Shown: piece by piece, positions 47,866 to 57,187 of the stretch
Numbering within the stretch: position 1 is the first letter of the stretch
Layout: each line of letters begins with the position of its first letter
Source of the DNA: Roseobacter litoralis Och 149
GTDB taxonomy: Bacteria > Pseudomonadota > Alphaproteobacteria > Rhodobacterales > Rhodobacteraceae
DNA length: 64,000 nt
Assembly (NCBI RefSeq): GCF_000154785.2
Contig: NC_015730.1
Span: 1,178,001 to 1,242,000, forward strand
Direction of reading: 5' to 3'
The notes under the pieces: generated by a model
The model's database searches: none
What the model saw: only the letters and a program-made list of their open reading frames with translations
What the model was told of the DNA's origin: nothing
Program-made: the position numbers and the translations under genes

Positions 47866-48933
47866 TCAGTCTTGATCCTTGTCCGACATGCCGCGATACA
47901 GCAGTGAGCTTGTGTATTTTGCGACGCCAAACCGCGCCACGACGCCTAGAGCCGCCGCAACAGGTACCGCCACAAGCATGCCCACAAATCCAAAGAGCGC
48001 GCCAAAAACGGACAACGCCAGCAGCAGCCACACCGGGTGCAGGCCCACGGAGTTGCCGACAAGCTTGGGCGTGATCACATTGCCCTCGAGCACCTGACCC
48101 AAGGCAAAGATACCGGCGATAATGCCCACAGAGACCCAGTCGCCCCAGAACTGAAACAGCGCAAGCCCGATGGCCAATGCCCCGCCGATCAATGCCCCGA
48201 GGTAGGGGATGAAGGTAACCAGCCCGGCGATGAACCCGACGACAAGCCCGAATTGCAGCCCCGCAAGCATCAAGGCAATCGCGTAATATGTGCCGAGGAT
48301 CAGGCAAACGGTGCCCATTCCGCGGATAAATGACGCCAGTACCTGATCAATCTGGGACGCAAGTTGGCGGATGGTTGGGGCATGATCGCGAGGCAGCAGG
48401 CTGTCGATCTTTGCGGTCATGTTGTCCCAGTCCAGCAGCAGATATACCGCGACGACGGGCACGATCACCAACAGGATAAGGACGTTCAGCAAGGACGCCG
48501 CAGACGATAGCGCCGTTTCCAGAAGCTCGGCACCCCGGCTCTGGATGGTCTCGCCCAAGGAATGCAAAGAGCGCTGCATCGCGGAGTCTTCATCCAGCAG
48601 CGTCGGGAAGCGTTCGGTCAGAAAGGCTGTGATATTGCGGGCGTATTCTGGCGCGACATTGACCAGCTTTACGGCCTGCTCGACAAGCGCGGGGATCACG
48701 AGAAGGGCGACAATAAAGAAAACCATCATGCCACACAGGGTTATGATCGCTGTCGCTGCCACGCGGCTCAGACCGAGGCGTTCGAGGCGATCCGCCACTG
48801 GATCCAGAAAATAGGCAATCGCACCACCAAGAACAAAGGGCAAAAGAACATCACCCAAAAACATCAGCGCAACCAGCAGCACTGCGGTGGCAATTCCCCA
48901 ATATTTCAGTTGATCCCGGATGGGCAGGGCCAT
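47866..48933 (-). CDS. AI-2E / PerM-family membrane protein
   Basis: A 355-residue protein with about eight hydrophobic segments, starting MALPIRDQLKYWGIATAVL, with the family's central LGTYYAIALMLAGLQFGLVV and a C-terminal VFGALFGFVGMLVAVPVAAA. The AI-2E label comes from TqsA; PerM relatives have unknown substrates. GGAGAGAG precedes the ATG at 48933. It heads the perM-hda-ppk1-ppx run. Confidence 0.88.
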   Translation of the reverse strand: MALPIRDQLKYWGIATAVLLVALMFLGDVLLPFVLGGAIAYFLDPVADRLERLGLSRVAATAIITLCGMMVFFIVALLVIPALVEQAVKLVNVAPEYARNITAFLTERFPTLLDEDSAMQRSLHSLGETIQSRGAELLETALSSAASLLNVLILLVIVPVVAVYLLLDWDNMTAKIDSLLPRDHAPTIRQLASQIDQVLASFIRGMGTVCLILGTYYAIALMLAGLQFGLVVGFIAGLVTFIPYLGALIGGALAIGLALFQFWGDWVSVGIIAGIFALGQVLEGNVITPKLVGNSVGLHPVWLLLALSVFGALFGFVGMLVAVPVAAALGVVARFGVAKYTSSLLYRGMSDKDQD

Positions 48934-49137
48934 GTTTCTCTCTCTCCATTTAGTGTCGTGCTGCCACATTGCTTATCGCAGGTTGCGATACAAGGGTAGC
49001 GCTGCAAAAACCTATTGCCCGTTTTAGAGGCACCGCCGCCAGTTTGTAGTGTAGGTCCGCGAAAGCGGTTTGGCGATTGCGAGCTACGCGGCTTTGGCCT
49101 AATCAAAGGCAACCCGAAGACCGAAAGAGGACACCCC

Positions 49138-50493
49138 ATGCGCCTGACCCGATATTTTATGCCCGTGCTGCGCGAAAACCCGGCAGAGGCGCAGATTGTC
49201 AGCCATCGCCTGATGTTGCGCGCAGGGATGATCAAGCAAAACGCAGCGGGGATTTATTCGTGGCTGCCGCTGGGGTTCAAAGTGCTGCGCAAACTGGAAA
49301 ATATCGTGCATGAGGAACAAATCCGCGCAGGCCACGTGCCGATGCTGATGCCCACAATGCAATCGGCGGATCTGTGGCGCGAGAGTGGGCGGTATGATGC
49401 CTATGGGCCTGAGATGCTGCGGATCAGGGATCGGCAGGACCGCGACATGCTCTTTGGGCCGACCAACGAGGAAATGATCACCGATATTTTCCGCAGCCAT
49501 GTGAGCAGCTACAAGGACTTGCCGCTGACGCTCTATCACATCCAGTGGAAATTCCGCGACGAGATGCGCCCGCGCTTTGGCGTGATGCGGGGGCGCGAGT
49601 TCTTTATGAAGGACGGCTATAACTTCGATCTGACGAAAGAGGACGCGCTGCACGCTTATAACCGCCATCTGGTCAGCTACCTGCGTACCTATGAGCGGAT
49701 GGGCTTGCAGGCTATTCCGATGCGTGCGGACTCCGGCCCGATTGGCGGCGATGACACGCATGAATTCCTCGTCTTGGCGGATACCGGCGAATCCGAGGTG
49801 TTCTATGACAGCGCCGTGACCGACCTGACCTTTGGGGACCGCGATATTGATTACGACAGCGTTGCGCAGTGTCAGGGGGTGATGGAGGAATTCACCAACC
49901 TTTATGCGCGCACGGACGAAACACATGATCAGGCCCTTTTCGATGCGATCCCAGCTGAGCGTCAGCGCAAAGCGCGCGGCATCGAGGTCGGACAGATCTT
50001 CTATTTTGGCACCAAGTATTCCGATGCGATGGGCGCTAAGGTGCAAGGCCCCGATGGTAAACCAACGGCTGTGCATATGGGCAGCCACGGGATCGGGGTC
50101 AGCCGCCTTGTCGGCGCGATCATCGAGGCCAGCCATGACGACAAGGGCATCATCTGGCCCGAAGGCGTGACGCCGTTTCACTGCGGTATTGTGAACCTGA
50201 AACAGGGCGATGCTGAGGCAGATGCAGCCTGTGATGCGCTTTATACGTCATTGCGTGCGCTCGGGCTTGATCCGCTTTATGATGATCGCAAGGAGCGCGC
50301 AGGTGGCAAATTCGCGACCATGGATCTGATCGGATTGCCATGGCGCATTACGGTCGGGCCGCGTGGGTTGAAAAACGGTGTTGTCGAGCTGACCAGTCGC
50401 AAATCCGGCGAGAGTGTCGAAATGCCGCCAGAACAGGCCGTCGAAAAAATCGCAAGCATCTACGCGACACACCACGTGACTGGCAACCTGTAA
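49138..50493 (+). CDS. proS: Prolyl-tRNA synthetase
   Basis: A 451-residue class II ProRS of the short type without the INS editing domain, as in most alphaproteobacteria. Motif 2 is [20 protein letters not shown] and motif 3 [17 protein letters not shown]. The start [15 protein letters not shown] at 49138 with AGAGGA upstream is chosen over an earlier in-frame ATG at 49015. It is upstream of the DUF2937-lol run in the same direction. Confidence 0.96.
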   Translation: MRLTRYFMPVLRENPAEAQIVSHRLMLRAGMIKQNAAGIYSWLPLGFKVLRKLENIVHEEQIRAGHVPMLMPTMQSADLWRESGRYDAYGPEMLRIRDRQDRDMLFGPTNEEMITDIFRSHVSSYKDLPLTLYHIQWKFRDEMRPRFGVMRGREFFMKDGYNFDLTKEDALHAYNRHLVSYLRTYERMGLQAIPMRADSGPIGGDDTHEFLVLADTGESEVFYDSAVTDLTFGDRDIDYDSVAQCQGVMEEFTNLYARTDETHDQALFDAIPAERQRKARGIEVGQIFYFGTKYSDAMGAKVQGPDGKPTAVHMGSHGIGVSRLVGAIIEASHDDKGIIWPEGVTPFHCGIVNLKQGDAEADAACDALYTSLRALGLDPLYDDRKERAGGKFATMDLIGLPWRITVGPRGLKNGVVELTSRKSGESVEMPPEQAVEKIASIYATHHVTGNL

Positions 50494-50581
50494 GCAAGGA
50501 CGCGCGGCGCGGGGCTTTGAGCAGCGCGCTGTTTCTGCTAGGCCTAGGGACATGCCATCGGGGGGTGAGCAGGAGAAGGCG

Positions 50582-51079
50582 ATGATCCTTCGCAGTTTCA
50601 TTCTGGCAGCAAGTGTCGCAGGCGCGTTGGGCGCTGCGCAGTTTCCAGCGTTTTCACAACAGTATCTGCAGCGCCTTGGCGGGGCGGTGGACGCATTGGA
50701 GCAGGTCATACTGGATTTCGATGCATCTGCGGCCTCACTGGGGCTCAGTCGGGATGAGGCCTTGGCGCAAATGACCGGCTCTGCTTTTGTGCAGGCGCGC
50801 CGTAAGGATATGCAACAGGCATTCCTGCGCTATGAAGGGTTGCGCGCCGATCTTGATATTCTCGAGGGGCAGGGACCTTTCATGCGCGCTTATCATTTTG
50901 CGCATCTGACGGACCCGGAAGTCGCGCAAGGCGCCTGGGATGCTTTCGAACCCGCGCTGCCATTGTCAGCTGACAGTGCAATGTTCGCAGGGTTTGGTGG
51001 GATAGCCGGTGGCATGGCAACGGCTTTGATCGCGGGTTTGTTGCGATCCCGACGTCGCACCAAAACATTGTCGGCTTGA
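50582..51079 (+). CDS. DUF2937 family membrane protein
   Basis: A 165-residue protein with an N-terminal helix (FILAASVAGALGAAQFPAF), a periplasmic-like coiled body (YLQRLGGAVDALEQVILDF) and a second C-terminal helix (GGIAGGMATALIAGLL). The layout matches DUF2937. GGAGAAGG precedes the ATG at 50582. It lies between proS and the lol genes. Function unknown. Confidence 0.75.
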   Translation: MILRSFILAASVAGALGAAQFPAFSQQYLQRLGGAVDALEQVILDFDASAASLGLSRDEALAQMTGSAFVQARRKDMQQAFLRYEGLRADLDILEGQGPFMRAYHFAHLTDPEVAQGAWDAFEPALPLSADSAMFAGFGGIAGGMATALIAGLLRSRRRTKTLSA

Positions 51080-51131
51080 CCCGCGACGTGCGAAGTCGCA
51101 GGTTGCGCGCAGGTTCACCCGAGGACAATGA

Positions 51132-52418
51132 ATGGCCAGAACACCTCCGCCTTTTGCGGGTTTTGAATGGATGATTGCATGGCGTTATTTGCGCGCCCGC
51201 CGCAGCGAAGGCGGCGTGAGCGTCATGACGTGGATCAGCCTGATTGGTATCACGCTTGCGGTCTTTGCGCTGATCGCCACGCTCTCTGTGCGCTCTGGTT
51301 TCAGGGCTGAATTTGTGGATACGATTCTGGGGGCCAATGCCCATGTGACGATTTATGCGTTGGGTTCCGTGACGGAAAACGGTCAGATGGATCGCACGAT
51401 GACAGACTTTGATGCGATTGCCGCACAGGCCGCAACGGTGCCGGGCGTCACGCGCGTTGCACCCTTGATCCGCGGGCAGGTGATGGCGGCACATCAAGGG
51501 CGCAATGCCGGGGTCGAGGTGTTTGGTGTGGCCCCTGAAAACCTGCGGTCGCTGCCGCGCATTGCGGACCCGGCCACATCGCGTGGTGATATCGCGCGGT
51601 TTGATGAGGGGATCGCCTTGGGCTCTGGGGTGGCGCGCGAATTGGGTGTCGGTATCGGGGATCGCATCCGTCTGATATCGCCGGATGGGGTGAAAACCGC
51701 ATTCGGCACATCGCCGCGCGTGAACGCCTATGAGGTGACGTATATCTTTACCGCCGGGCGTTATGACATCGACCGAACGCGCGCCTATCTTCCTTTTTCT
51801 GATGCGCAAACTTTCTTTAACCGTGAAGGGGTAGCGGACGAAATCGAAGTGATGGTTCAGGAACCGGAACGTCTTGAGACCGTGCGGATGGATCTGTTGA
51901 AAGCCGCCGGTGAGCGCGGGCAAATCTGGACTTGGCAGGACGCGTCCGGCGGCTTTCTGCGCGCGCTGGAGGTCGAGGACAACGTGATGTTCATCATCCT
52001 GTCGATCCTGGTGCTGATCGCTGCTATGAATATCGTGTCCGGCCTGATCATGCTGGTCAAGAACAAAGGTCGTGACATTGGCATTCTGCGCACAATGGGG
52101 CTAAGCGAGGGGTCGATCCTGCGGGTCTTCTTTATTTGTGGCGCTTTTACCGGGATCATTGGTACCGCCGCTGGTGTCATTCTGGGATCGCTGTTTGCCA
52201 TCTATATTGATCCGATTTTCTCTTTCGTGAATGTTGCCATGGGCGGCGGCGTCTGGGATCCGTCCATCCGGGGCATCTATGCGCTGCCTGCCGAACTGCA
52301 CCTCAGGGATGTGCTGTCAGCCGTGGCGCTTTCATTAAGCCTGTCTTTCGTGGTGACCATTTTTCCTGCGCGGCGCGCGGCACGAATGAACCCGGTTGAG
52401 GCCTTGCGCTATGAGTGA
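51132..52418 (+). CDS. lolC: Lipoprotein-releasing ABC permease LolC/E
   Basis: A 428-residue permease with an N-terminal helix, a large periplasmic MacB-like domain, and three C-terminal helices ([20 protein letters not shown], then [20 protein letters not shown]). It pulls lipoproteins from the inner membrane for LolA. The opening [20 protein letters not shown] is typical. Only one permease gene is present, so the complex may be a LolF2D2-type homodimer as in many non-enterics. It overlaps lolD by eight bases. Confidence 0.93.
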   Translation: MARTPPPFAGFEWMIAWRYLRARRSEGGVSVMTWISLIGITLAVFALIATLSVRSGFRAEFVDTILGANAHVTIYALGSVTENGQMDRTMTDFDAIAAQAATVPGVTRVAPLIRGQVMAAHQGRNAGVEVFGVAPENLRSLPRIADPATSRGDIARFDEGIALGSGVARELGVGIGDRIRLISPDGVKTAFGTSPRVNAYEVTYIFTAGRYDIDRTRAYLPFSDAQTFFNREGVADEIEVMVQEPERLETVRMDLLKAAGERGQIWTWQDASGGFLRALEVEDNVMFIILSILVLIAAMNIVSGLIMLVKNKGRDIGILRTMGLSEGSILRVFFICGAFTGIIGTAAGVILGSLFAIYIDPIFSFVNVAMGGGVWDPSIRGIYALPAELHLRDVLSAVALSLSLSFVVTIFPARRAARMNPVEALRYE

Positions 52419-53094
52419 CCCGATCCTTGAGATGCGCGGCATCACGAAGTCGTATAATGCGGGGCAGGCAAACAGCGTCACTGTCCTGCGCGGGATCGAC
52501 CTGAGCATCGCCGCAGGAGAGGTGGTCGCCTTGGTGGCGCCCTCGGGGGCGGGTAAATCCACTTTGCTGCACATTGCTGGCCTGCTGGACGTGGCGGATG
52601 CGGGCCAGGTTCTGATTGATGGCGAAGAGATGAGCGGCCTAAGCGATGCGCGGCGCACGGCGATACGCCGCAATGATGTTGGATTTATCTACCAGTTTCA
52701 CCACCTGTTGCCTGAATTCAATGCGGCTGAAAACATTATCCTGCCGCAACTCGCCAATGGCATCTCCAAAACCACGGCTGCCGCGCGCGCGGCCGCTTTG
52801 CTGTCTGCGGTGGGTATCGCGCCGCGGGCAGCACACCGCCCCGGCGCCCTGTCGGGGGGAGAGCAGCAACGCGTCGCCTTTTGTCGTGCACTGGCGAATG
52901 CGCCCAAATTACTACTCGCGGATGAGCCGACGGGCAATCTGGATCCGGGCACCTCGGATCAGGTGTTTGGTGCCCTGATGCAGCTTGTGCGGGACACAGG
53001 TTTGTCAGCGTTGATTGCCACGCATAACCTTGCATTGGCCGCACGTATGGATCGCCAAATCCGGTTGGATGCAGGGCAGCTTTCTGAGGCGTGA
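52411..53094 (+). CDS. lolD: Lipoprotein-releasing ABC ATPase LolD
   Basis: A 227-residue ATPase: Walker [16 protein letters not shown], signature [16 protein letters not shown] and Walker [14 protein letters not shown]. It powers lipoprotein release by LolC/E. The ATG at 52411 overlaps the permease stop (ATGAGTGA). Confidence 0.96.
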   Translation: MSDPILEMRGITKSYNAGQANSVTVLRGIDLSIAAGEVVALVAPSGAGKSTLLHIAGLLDVADAGQVLIDGEEMSGLSDARRTAIRRNDVGFIYQFHHLLPEFNAAENIILPQLANGISKTTAAARAAALLSAVGIAPRAAHRPGALSGGEQQRVAFCRALANAPKLLLADEPTGNLDPGTSDQVFGALMQLVRDTGLSALIATHNLALAARMDRQIRLDAGQLSEA

Positions 53095-53140
53095 TGACAT
53101 GGCCCGGCGTGGGCTTTGGGGCGAAGAAAAGGGAAAGAAG

Positions 53141-54136
53141 ATGCCTTTACACACATTGGATGACATCGAAGCACTGACGAAACAGGCGCTCACTGCCTAT
53201 GGCGCAGCCCCGTTTGTAGCCGCTGAAGTTGCCCGCGCTGTCCGCGTGGCCGAGGGGTATGGCAATAAGATCTGTGGTTTGTACTATGTTGAAAGCTACT
53301 GTTTGCAGCTGGAAACGGGCCGGGTCGATGGTCGGGCCGTGCCCGGAGTGACCACGCCTCGTCCCGCGGCCATTCACGTGAATGCCAATTATGGATTTGC
53401 CCAGCCTGCTTTTGCCCATGGTCTGGTGCCTGCGCTGGATGCGGCCAAGACGCTGGGGACCGCAACGCTTGCCGTGGGACATGCGCATACATGCACCTCA
53501 CTGGGCTATTTCACCGAACAGATTGCACAATCAGGATGTATCGGGATCGGGTTCACCAACGCTTCGCCCATCGTTGCGGCACCCGGTGGTAAAACGCGGG
53601 TCATCGGCACCAACCCGATTGCGTTTTCCGTACCTGATGGCGCTGGCGGCGTTGCCATGCAGTTTGATCAATCAACGACAACCGTGGCCTTGGGCAAGAT
53701 CACGATGGCCAAGGCCTTGGGCCAGCATATTCCGCTGGGCTGGGCACTGGACGCACAGGGGCAGCCAACCACCGATCCGCAAGCCGCCTTGGAAGGCTCG
53801 CTGGTATCGGTCGGGGAGCATAAGGGCTGGGGCTTTGGTCTGATGGCTGAGATCCTCGCGGCGGGGATGACAGGCTCGGTCCTGTCGGGCAGCGTCAAAC
53901 CCCTCAAGGCGCCGCAGGGCCCCCCCCATGATCTGGGGCAGTTCTATATCCTTATTGACCCACAAAGCGGTGAGGCCTTCGCGGAGCGGCTTGCGGCATT
54001 GTCGCAGGCAGCAACCAAAGATGAAGGCGCTCGTATGCCCGGACAATCACGCCAGATCATGCAGAAGGTCGAAGTGGTTGATCAGGTCTGGGACAGATTG
54101 CTGGAATTGGCGCAGGGTCCTACACCTTCTGAGTGA
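53141..54136 (+). CDS. Ldh-family (malate/lactate type) oxidoreductase
   Basis: A 331-residue NAD(P)-dependent oxidoreductase of the YlbC/DpkA fold, distinct from the Rossmann L-lactate dehydrogenases. Features are GYGNKICGLYYVESY, the catalytic GHAHTCTSLGYFTEQ region and RVIGTNPIAFSVPDG. Possible reactions include reduction of delta1-piperideine-2-carboxylate or pyrroline-2-carboxylate, or of a 2-oxoacid; context does not decide. The ATG at 53141 with GGGAAAG fits family length. It follows lolD by 46 bases and overlaps the convergent YdcZ-like gene by 17. Confidence 0.88.
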   Translation: MPLHTLDDIEALTKQALTAYGAAPFVAAEVARAVRVAEGYGNKICGLYYVESYCLQLETGRVDGRAVPGVTTPRPAAIHVNANYGFAQPAFAHGLVPALDAAKTLGTATLAVGHAHTCTSLGYFTEQIAQSGCIGIGFTNASPIVAAPGGKTRVIGTNPIAFSVPDGAGGVAMQFDQSTTTVALGKITMAKALGQHIPLGWALDAQGQPTTDPQAALEGSLVSVGEHKGWGFGLMAEILAAGMTGSVLSGSVKPLKAPQGPPHDLGQFYILIDPQSGEAFAERLAALSQAATKDEGARMPGQSRQIMQKVEVVDQVWDRLLELAQGPTPSE

Positions 54137-54554
54137 TAAAGACGCCGGCTGCCATGACTGCGATGCCTAAGGCGCGTGTCGGATTGATCGGGCTGATCCG
54201 CGCGCCAAACAAACCGAAGTGATCTATGACCGCAGCGCTGATCAATTGGCCGAGCAGGACGAAGAATACCGCGTTTCCAATGCCGAAACTGGGCGCGATA
54301 TAGGTGATGCTCAGGACATAGAACGCAATCAGCACGCCCGCAAAGAACAGATGTTTTGGGGTGCCGCCAAGGCGCAGGAATGCCTCCGGTCCGGTGACCA
54401 GAACCACGCAGGCGCAACTGATGAAAGCCACGGTGAATAAAACAGTCGCCGCAGCGGCGGGGGAGCCGATCTTGGCGCCGAGGGCTGCATTGAGTGCGGC
54501 CAGAATTGGGATGCCGATGCCCGCCAAAACCATAGTGAACGCGTGTTGGGCCAT
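54120..54554 (-). CDS. YdcZ/DUF606-type DMT-family membrane protein
   Basis: A 144-residue protein with about five hydrophobic segments, a half-sized drug/metabolite-type transporter of the YdcZ (DUF606) kind. The segments FTMVLAGIGIPILAALNAAL and AVFFVLLGQLISAAVIDHFG with a final GIAVMAAGVFI are the pattern. Such short proteins often act as pairs or homodimers. Partner is not visible here. Confidence 0.85.
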   Translation of the reverse strand: MAQHAFTMVLAGIGIPILAALNAALGAKIGSPAAAATVLFTVAFISCACVVLVTGPEAFLRLGGTPKHLFFAGVLIAFYVLSITYIAPSFGIGNAVFFVLLGQLISAAVIDHFGLFGARISPINPTRALGIAVMAAGVFITQKV

Positions 54555-54664
54555 GGGCTGTATCCTCTTCGGTGCTGTACTGGCAAGAGAATGCAGGGCC
54601 GTTACCAGATCAGCAAGACAATTAGGCTAGAATAGGTGCAACGCGTTTTTCGATGGAGTATGCG

Positions 54665-55069
54665 ATGCCCCGTTTCACCAGCCTGATAATGGCAGCTTGT
54701 GTCTTTCTGGCCGCCTGTGGCCGCGATGACCGTGTCAGCCGTGGGGCGGTTTTGTACAGCGAAAACTGCGCGATCTGTCATGGCGGTGATCTGCGCGGCG
54801 GGGGCGGGATTGGGGTTGTCGGTCTCAACAAGGTTCCGCCGGATTTGACAACGCTGGCGGTGCGGTCAGGCGGCAATTTCCCCCGCGGCAAGGTTCTGGC
54901 ACTGCTGGATGACTATGCGGCGGGTTCTCAACCGGGTCGGTTGATGCGCCCCTTTGCACATCTGACCTCGCAAGACAGCAAGCGCATTAAAACCGAAGCG
55001 GGCCGCGCCCGTGTTCCCGCACCGCAAGCGGCCTTGCTGGCCTATCTTGAAGCCTCGCAATTGCCCTGA
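54665..55069 (+). CDS. Lipoprotein c-type cytochrome
   Basis: A 134-residue predicted lipoprotein with lipobox FLAAC (lipid Cys18) and one haem-binding CAICH motif (Cys35-Cys38, His39), followed by a glycine-rich loop GGDLRGGGGIGVVGLNK. A candidate axial Met lies in RLMRPFAHLTS. Small monohaem carriers like this shuttle electrons at the membrane. The ATG at 54665 with GGAG upstream is used over one at 54653. Partner oxidase or reductase unknown. Confidence 0.85.
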   Translation: MPRFTSLIMAACVFLAACGRDDRVSRGAVLYSENCAICHGGDLRGGGGIGVVGLNKVPPDLTTLAVRSGGNFPRGKVLALLDDYAAGSQPGRLMRPFAHLTSQDSKRIKTEAGRARVPAPQAALLAYLEASQLP

Positions 55070-55750
55070 TCACTGGCAAATCCCGCGCAGTTCGACGCCT
55101 TCCCAAGGCAGGCCCACCGCGTAAGGTCGCCCCGTTGGCAGGGGTGCGACGGGCATGACCTGAGACAATAGCGCATGCAACCGGGCGGTTCGGGGTGCCG
55201 TTGGGTCCAATGCGCGGCAGCAGACAAATTCTTCAACAATGGCGCCCTGTTGCTCATATCCGAAATCGTTGAACGCCGGGCTTGCATCAATGTCAAAAAG
55301 ATAGGGATCACTTGCGCCGCGATGCTCAAATGCCGCCGCCCACGGGGAATAGCCGGTTTCAGCGCGGTTTTGCCATTGCCAGGCATGGGTCAGTTCATGG
55401 GCAAACAGCATCGCGGCGATCAATCCGATCTGGTCGGGGTAGTCCGGCAGGTAGTCCTCCAGATACCAGTCGCGATCAAACAGGATATGATTGTAGATCG
55501 CTATGGCTGCGGGCTTTGATGTGACTGTCTCTGTGGTTGCAGGCGGCAAAATACGTTGTCGGCACGTCGTGCGGGGACGCGGCGTGCGCGTAAACGTGAC
55601 CGCCCGCGTGGGCGCGCCATCGACAATGCGCACTTGTGAGGTATCAAGCGTATCGCCGTGCAGCGTTTGTGCAAACGCCTTTTCCGTATCGGTCATCGGA
55701 CGCCCACAGGCCGTCAGAAGGGTCAAACAAAGAAGTAACATCAATCGCAT
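55070..55750 (-). CDS. Lipoprotein with HExxH zinc-peptidase motif
   Basis: A 226-residue predicted lipoprotein (signal then LLTAC, Cys15). The core has HELTHAWQW (His118-Glu119-x-x-His122), a gluzincin-like zinc motif, with a possible third ligand in the Glu-rich IVEEFVCC. It is probably periplasmic or outer-membrane facing. Peptidase activity is inferred from the motif only; a structural rather than catalytic role is possible. The ATG at 55750 gives the signal; a longer start at 55822 does not. It is the convergent neighbour of the cytochrome at 54665. Confidence 0.75.
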   Translation of the reverse strand: MRLMLLLCLTLLTACGRPMTDTEKAFAQTLHGDTLDTSQVRIVDGAPTRAVTFTRTPRPRTTCRQRILPPATTETVTSKPAAIAIYNHILFDRDWYLEDYLPDYPDQIGLIAAMLFAHELTHAWQWQNRAETGYSPWAAAFEHRGASDPYLFDIDASPAFNDFGYEQQGAIVEEFVCCRALDPTAPRTARLHALLSQVMPVAPLPTGRPYAVGLPWEGVELRGICQ

Positions 55751-55896
55751 GGCCCAGCAGTGCCCAATATGCGCGCGCAGATCAAGGCATCTTTGGGTCA
55801 CATCCATCAGTGCGTTTGGCAATATCCTTGATCGAGATCACGGCCCCTTGTTGGGTCTGATGCTACACTCGGATCGAAAGTGATGAGGAGGGAGCG

Positions 55897-56292
55897 ATGA
55901 AGAACCTGATTCTTGGTGTGGCAATGTCGATTTGCGCAGGGGCTGCGGCTGCGCAGGACGTCGAAACCGGTGCTGAAATCTACGCACGCCACTGTGCGAC
56001 CTGTCACGGCGCCGACGCCCGCGGGAATGGCCCGATGGCCCCGGTGCTGGTGCTGCAACCGCCTGATCTGACGGCGCTGTCCGCGCGCAACGACGGCGTT
56101 TTCCCGATGACGCGCGTCGTGATGCGCATCGACGGGCGCGACCCGCTGGTCAGCCACGGCTCTCCCATGCCGATCTATGGTGACTTCTTCGTGGGCGATG
56201 ATCTCTCGCTCAGGACCGAAAGCGGCCAGCCGATCCTGACGTCCCCCGCCGTGGCGGATTTGGTGGCGTTTCTGCAGGGTTTGCAGGACTGA
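55897..56292 (+). CDS. Secreted c-type cytochrome
   Basis: A 131-residue cytochrome with a signal peptide (cleaved near residue 19, GAAAAQD), one CATCHG haem motif (Cys33-Cys36, His37) and a later Met in HGSPMPIYGDFF as likely axial ligand. It is periplasmic. GGAGGG precedes the ATG. It is about 1.2 kb from a lipoprotein cytochrome and near an HExxH lipoprotein, hinting at a common electron-transfer or metal role that is unproven. Confidence 0.88.
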   Translation: MKNLILGVAMSICAGAAAAQDVETGAEIYARHCATCHGADARGNGPMAPVLVLQPPDLTALSARNDGVFPMTRVVMRIDGRDPLVSHGSPMPIYGDFFVGDDLSLRTESGQPILTSPAVADLVAFLQGLQD

Positions 56293-56414
56293 CGCGATGT
56301 TACAGCCGCTCCCGCAGGGGTGAGGCATCGTGACGAAAAGGGGGCTTTTTGTGTCAACAAAGCGCCCCCATCTCTTTTCCAGCTCGCAGGGCAGAACGTC
56401 CTGCGGCACACACC

Positions 56415-56434
56415 GCACCCCGGAATCGGGGTGC
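56415..56434 (+). other. Perfect hairpin in leader of 30-residue ORF
   Basis: GCACCCCG-GAAT-CGGGGTGC, an eight-base perfect stem, ends three bases before the purine-rich ribosome site (GGAAAGGAAAAGAG) of the following small ORF. It could stabilise the leader or control access to the ribosome site. Confidence 0.55.
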
Positions 56435-56452
56435 CTGGAAAGGAAAAGAGAC

Positions 56453-56545
56453 ATGTTGAAAGTCGTGTTGCCAACTGCCGTCGGATTTGCCTCCCTGATG
56501 GGCGTCTGGGCTGTTTTCACTACATTCCATATGGTGGTGATGTAA
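56453..56545 (+). CDS. 30-residue single-helix membrane ORF
   Basis: A 30-residue ORF, MLKVVLPTAVGFASLMGVWA followed by VFTTFHMVVM, forming one transmembrane helix. A strong ribosome site, GGAAAGGAAAAGAGAC, lies directly upstream, a leader hairpin precedes it and a well-formed terminator follows its stop by nine bases. These three signals make it far more credible than a random short frame. It lies between a cytochrome c gene and an unknown small gene, so it may be a small subunit or regulator; no family is recognised. Confidence 0.6.
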   Translation: MLKVVLPTAVGFASLMGVWAVFTTFHMVVM

Positions 56546-56553
56546 AAAACCAT

Positions 56554-56596
56554 TCCGCCCGAATGATCCAACCGGGGGGCTTCGGGCGGAGTTTTC
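56554..56596 (+). terminator. Intrinsic terminator after small ORF
   Basis: TCCGCCCGAA pairs with TTCGGGCGGA (56554-56563 with 56581-56590), followed by GTTTTC. It ends the small-ORF transcript. Confidence 0.8.
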
Positions 56597-56653
56597 TTGG
56601 TACATAGGCCCTCGCGTGCAACGCGGTTGCATCATTTAACGGAGGGTATTGAA

Positions 56654-56938
56654 ATGAGCTATTGCACAGTCAGCCATTGGACGACGACCGAATTGACCGG
56701 TGAGATGGAGGCGCTGGCGCGCGAGAAATACGTGCCCCTCGTCATGGCCGTGGGTGCATCCAGCGTGCAGATGCTGCGCACGGGCGAGAACGCATTTTCC
56801 GTCGTGACACAGTATGTTGACGAAGCGACCGCCATGTCCGCGCAGGAAAAGATCGCCGCCATCCGCGCAGAGGCGACGGAGGAGTTGCCCATGACAATGC
56901 AGAACAAAACCGGCGGGGTGGTGTTTGCGTCGGGTTGA
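56654..56938 (+). CDS. Small hypothetical protein, dimeric alpha/beta-barrel-like
   Basis: A 94-residue protein with GGAGGG upstream of ATG 56654. It starts MSYCTVSHWTTTELTGEMEA, then ALAREKYVPLVMAVGASSVQ and a beta-type segment FSVVTQYVDEATAM. Size and pattern resemble an ABM-like ferredoxin-fold protein, but I cannot confirm it. It is soluble and probably dimeric if so. Confidence 0.65.
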   Translation: MSYCTVSHWTTTELTGEMEALAREKYVPLVMAVGASSVQMLRTGENAFSVVTQYVDEATAMSAQEKIAAIRAEATEELPMTMQNKTGGVVFASG

Positions 56939-57072
56939 ACGGCAGGCATTGGTCGACTCCGACAGTCATAACGGTAGGGCCGCGCCTGACCCTTGGGCGA
57001 AGGTTGTCTTGCGACCTGTCCAGTCTACAGTTTGAGGCCGGAGCGAGCGTAACCTAGGGCAAACGAAGTGCG

Positions 57073-57128
57073 CTCTCCCGTGGGGAGAGGGTAAAGCCCG
57101 TAACGGAAACCTTCCGGGGGAAGGTTTC
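57073..57128 (+). other. Tandem hairpins in convergent gap
   Basis: Between two convergent genes lie CTCTCCC-GTG-GGGAGAG (57073-57089) and GAAACCTTCC-GGG-GGAAGGTTTC (57106-57128), both perfect. More G:C-rich inverted pieces (GGCTCGAGGCGGGGCCCCGAGC) follow up to 57182. No gene is seen in the 249-base gap. They could serve as bidirectional terminators or as a structured RNA or repeat element. Confidence 0.55.
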
Positions 57129-57187
57129 AGGGCCGAATGGGCGGAGCCCTGTGCAAGCGCGGCTCGAGGCGGGGCCCCGAGCGTTAG

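Noticed and set aside
49099-50181. 360-codon minus-strand frame under proS
   Set aside because: Antisense shadow of a conserved synthetase.
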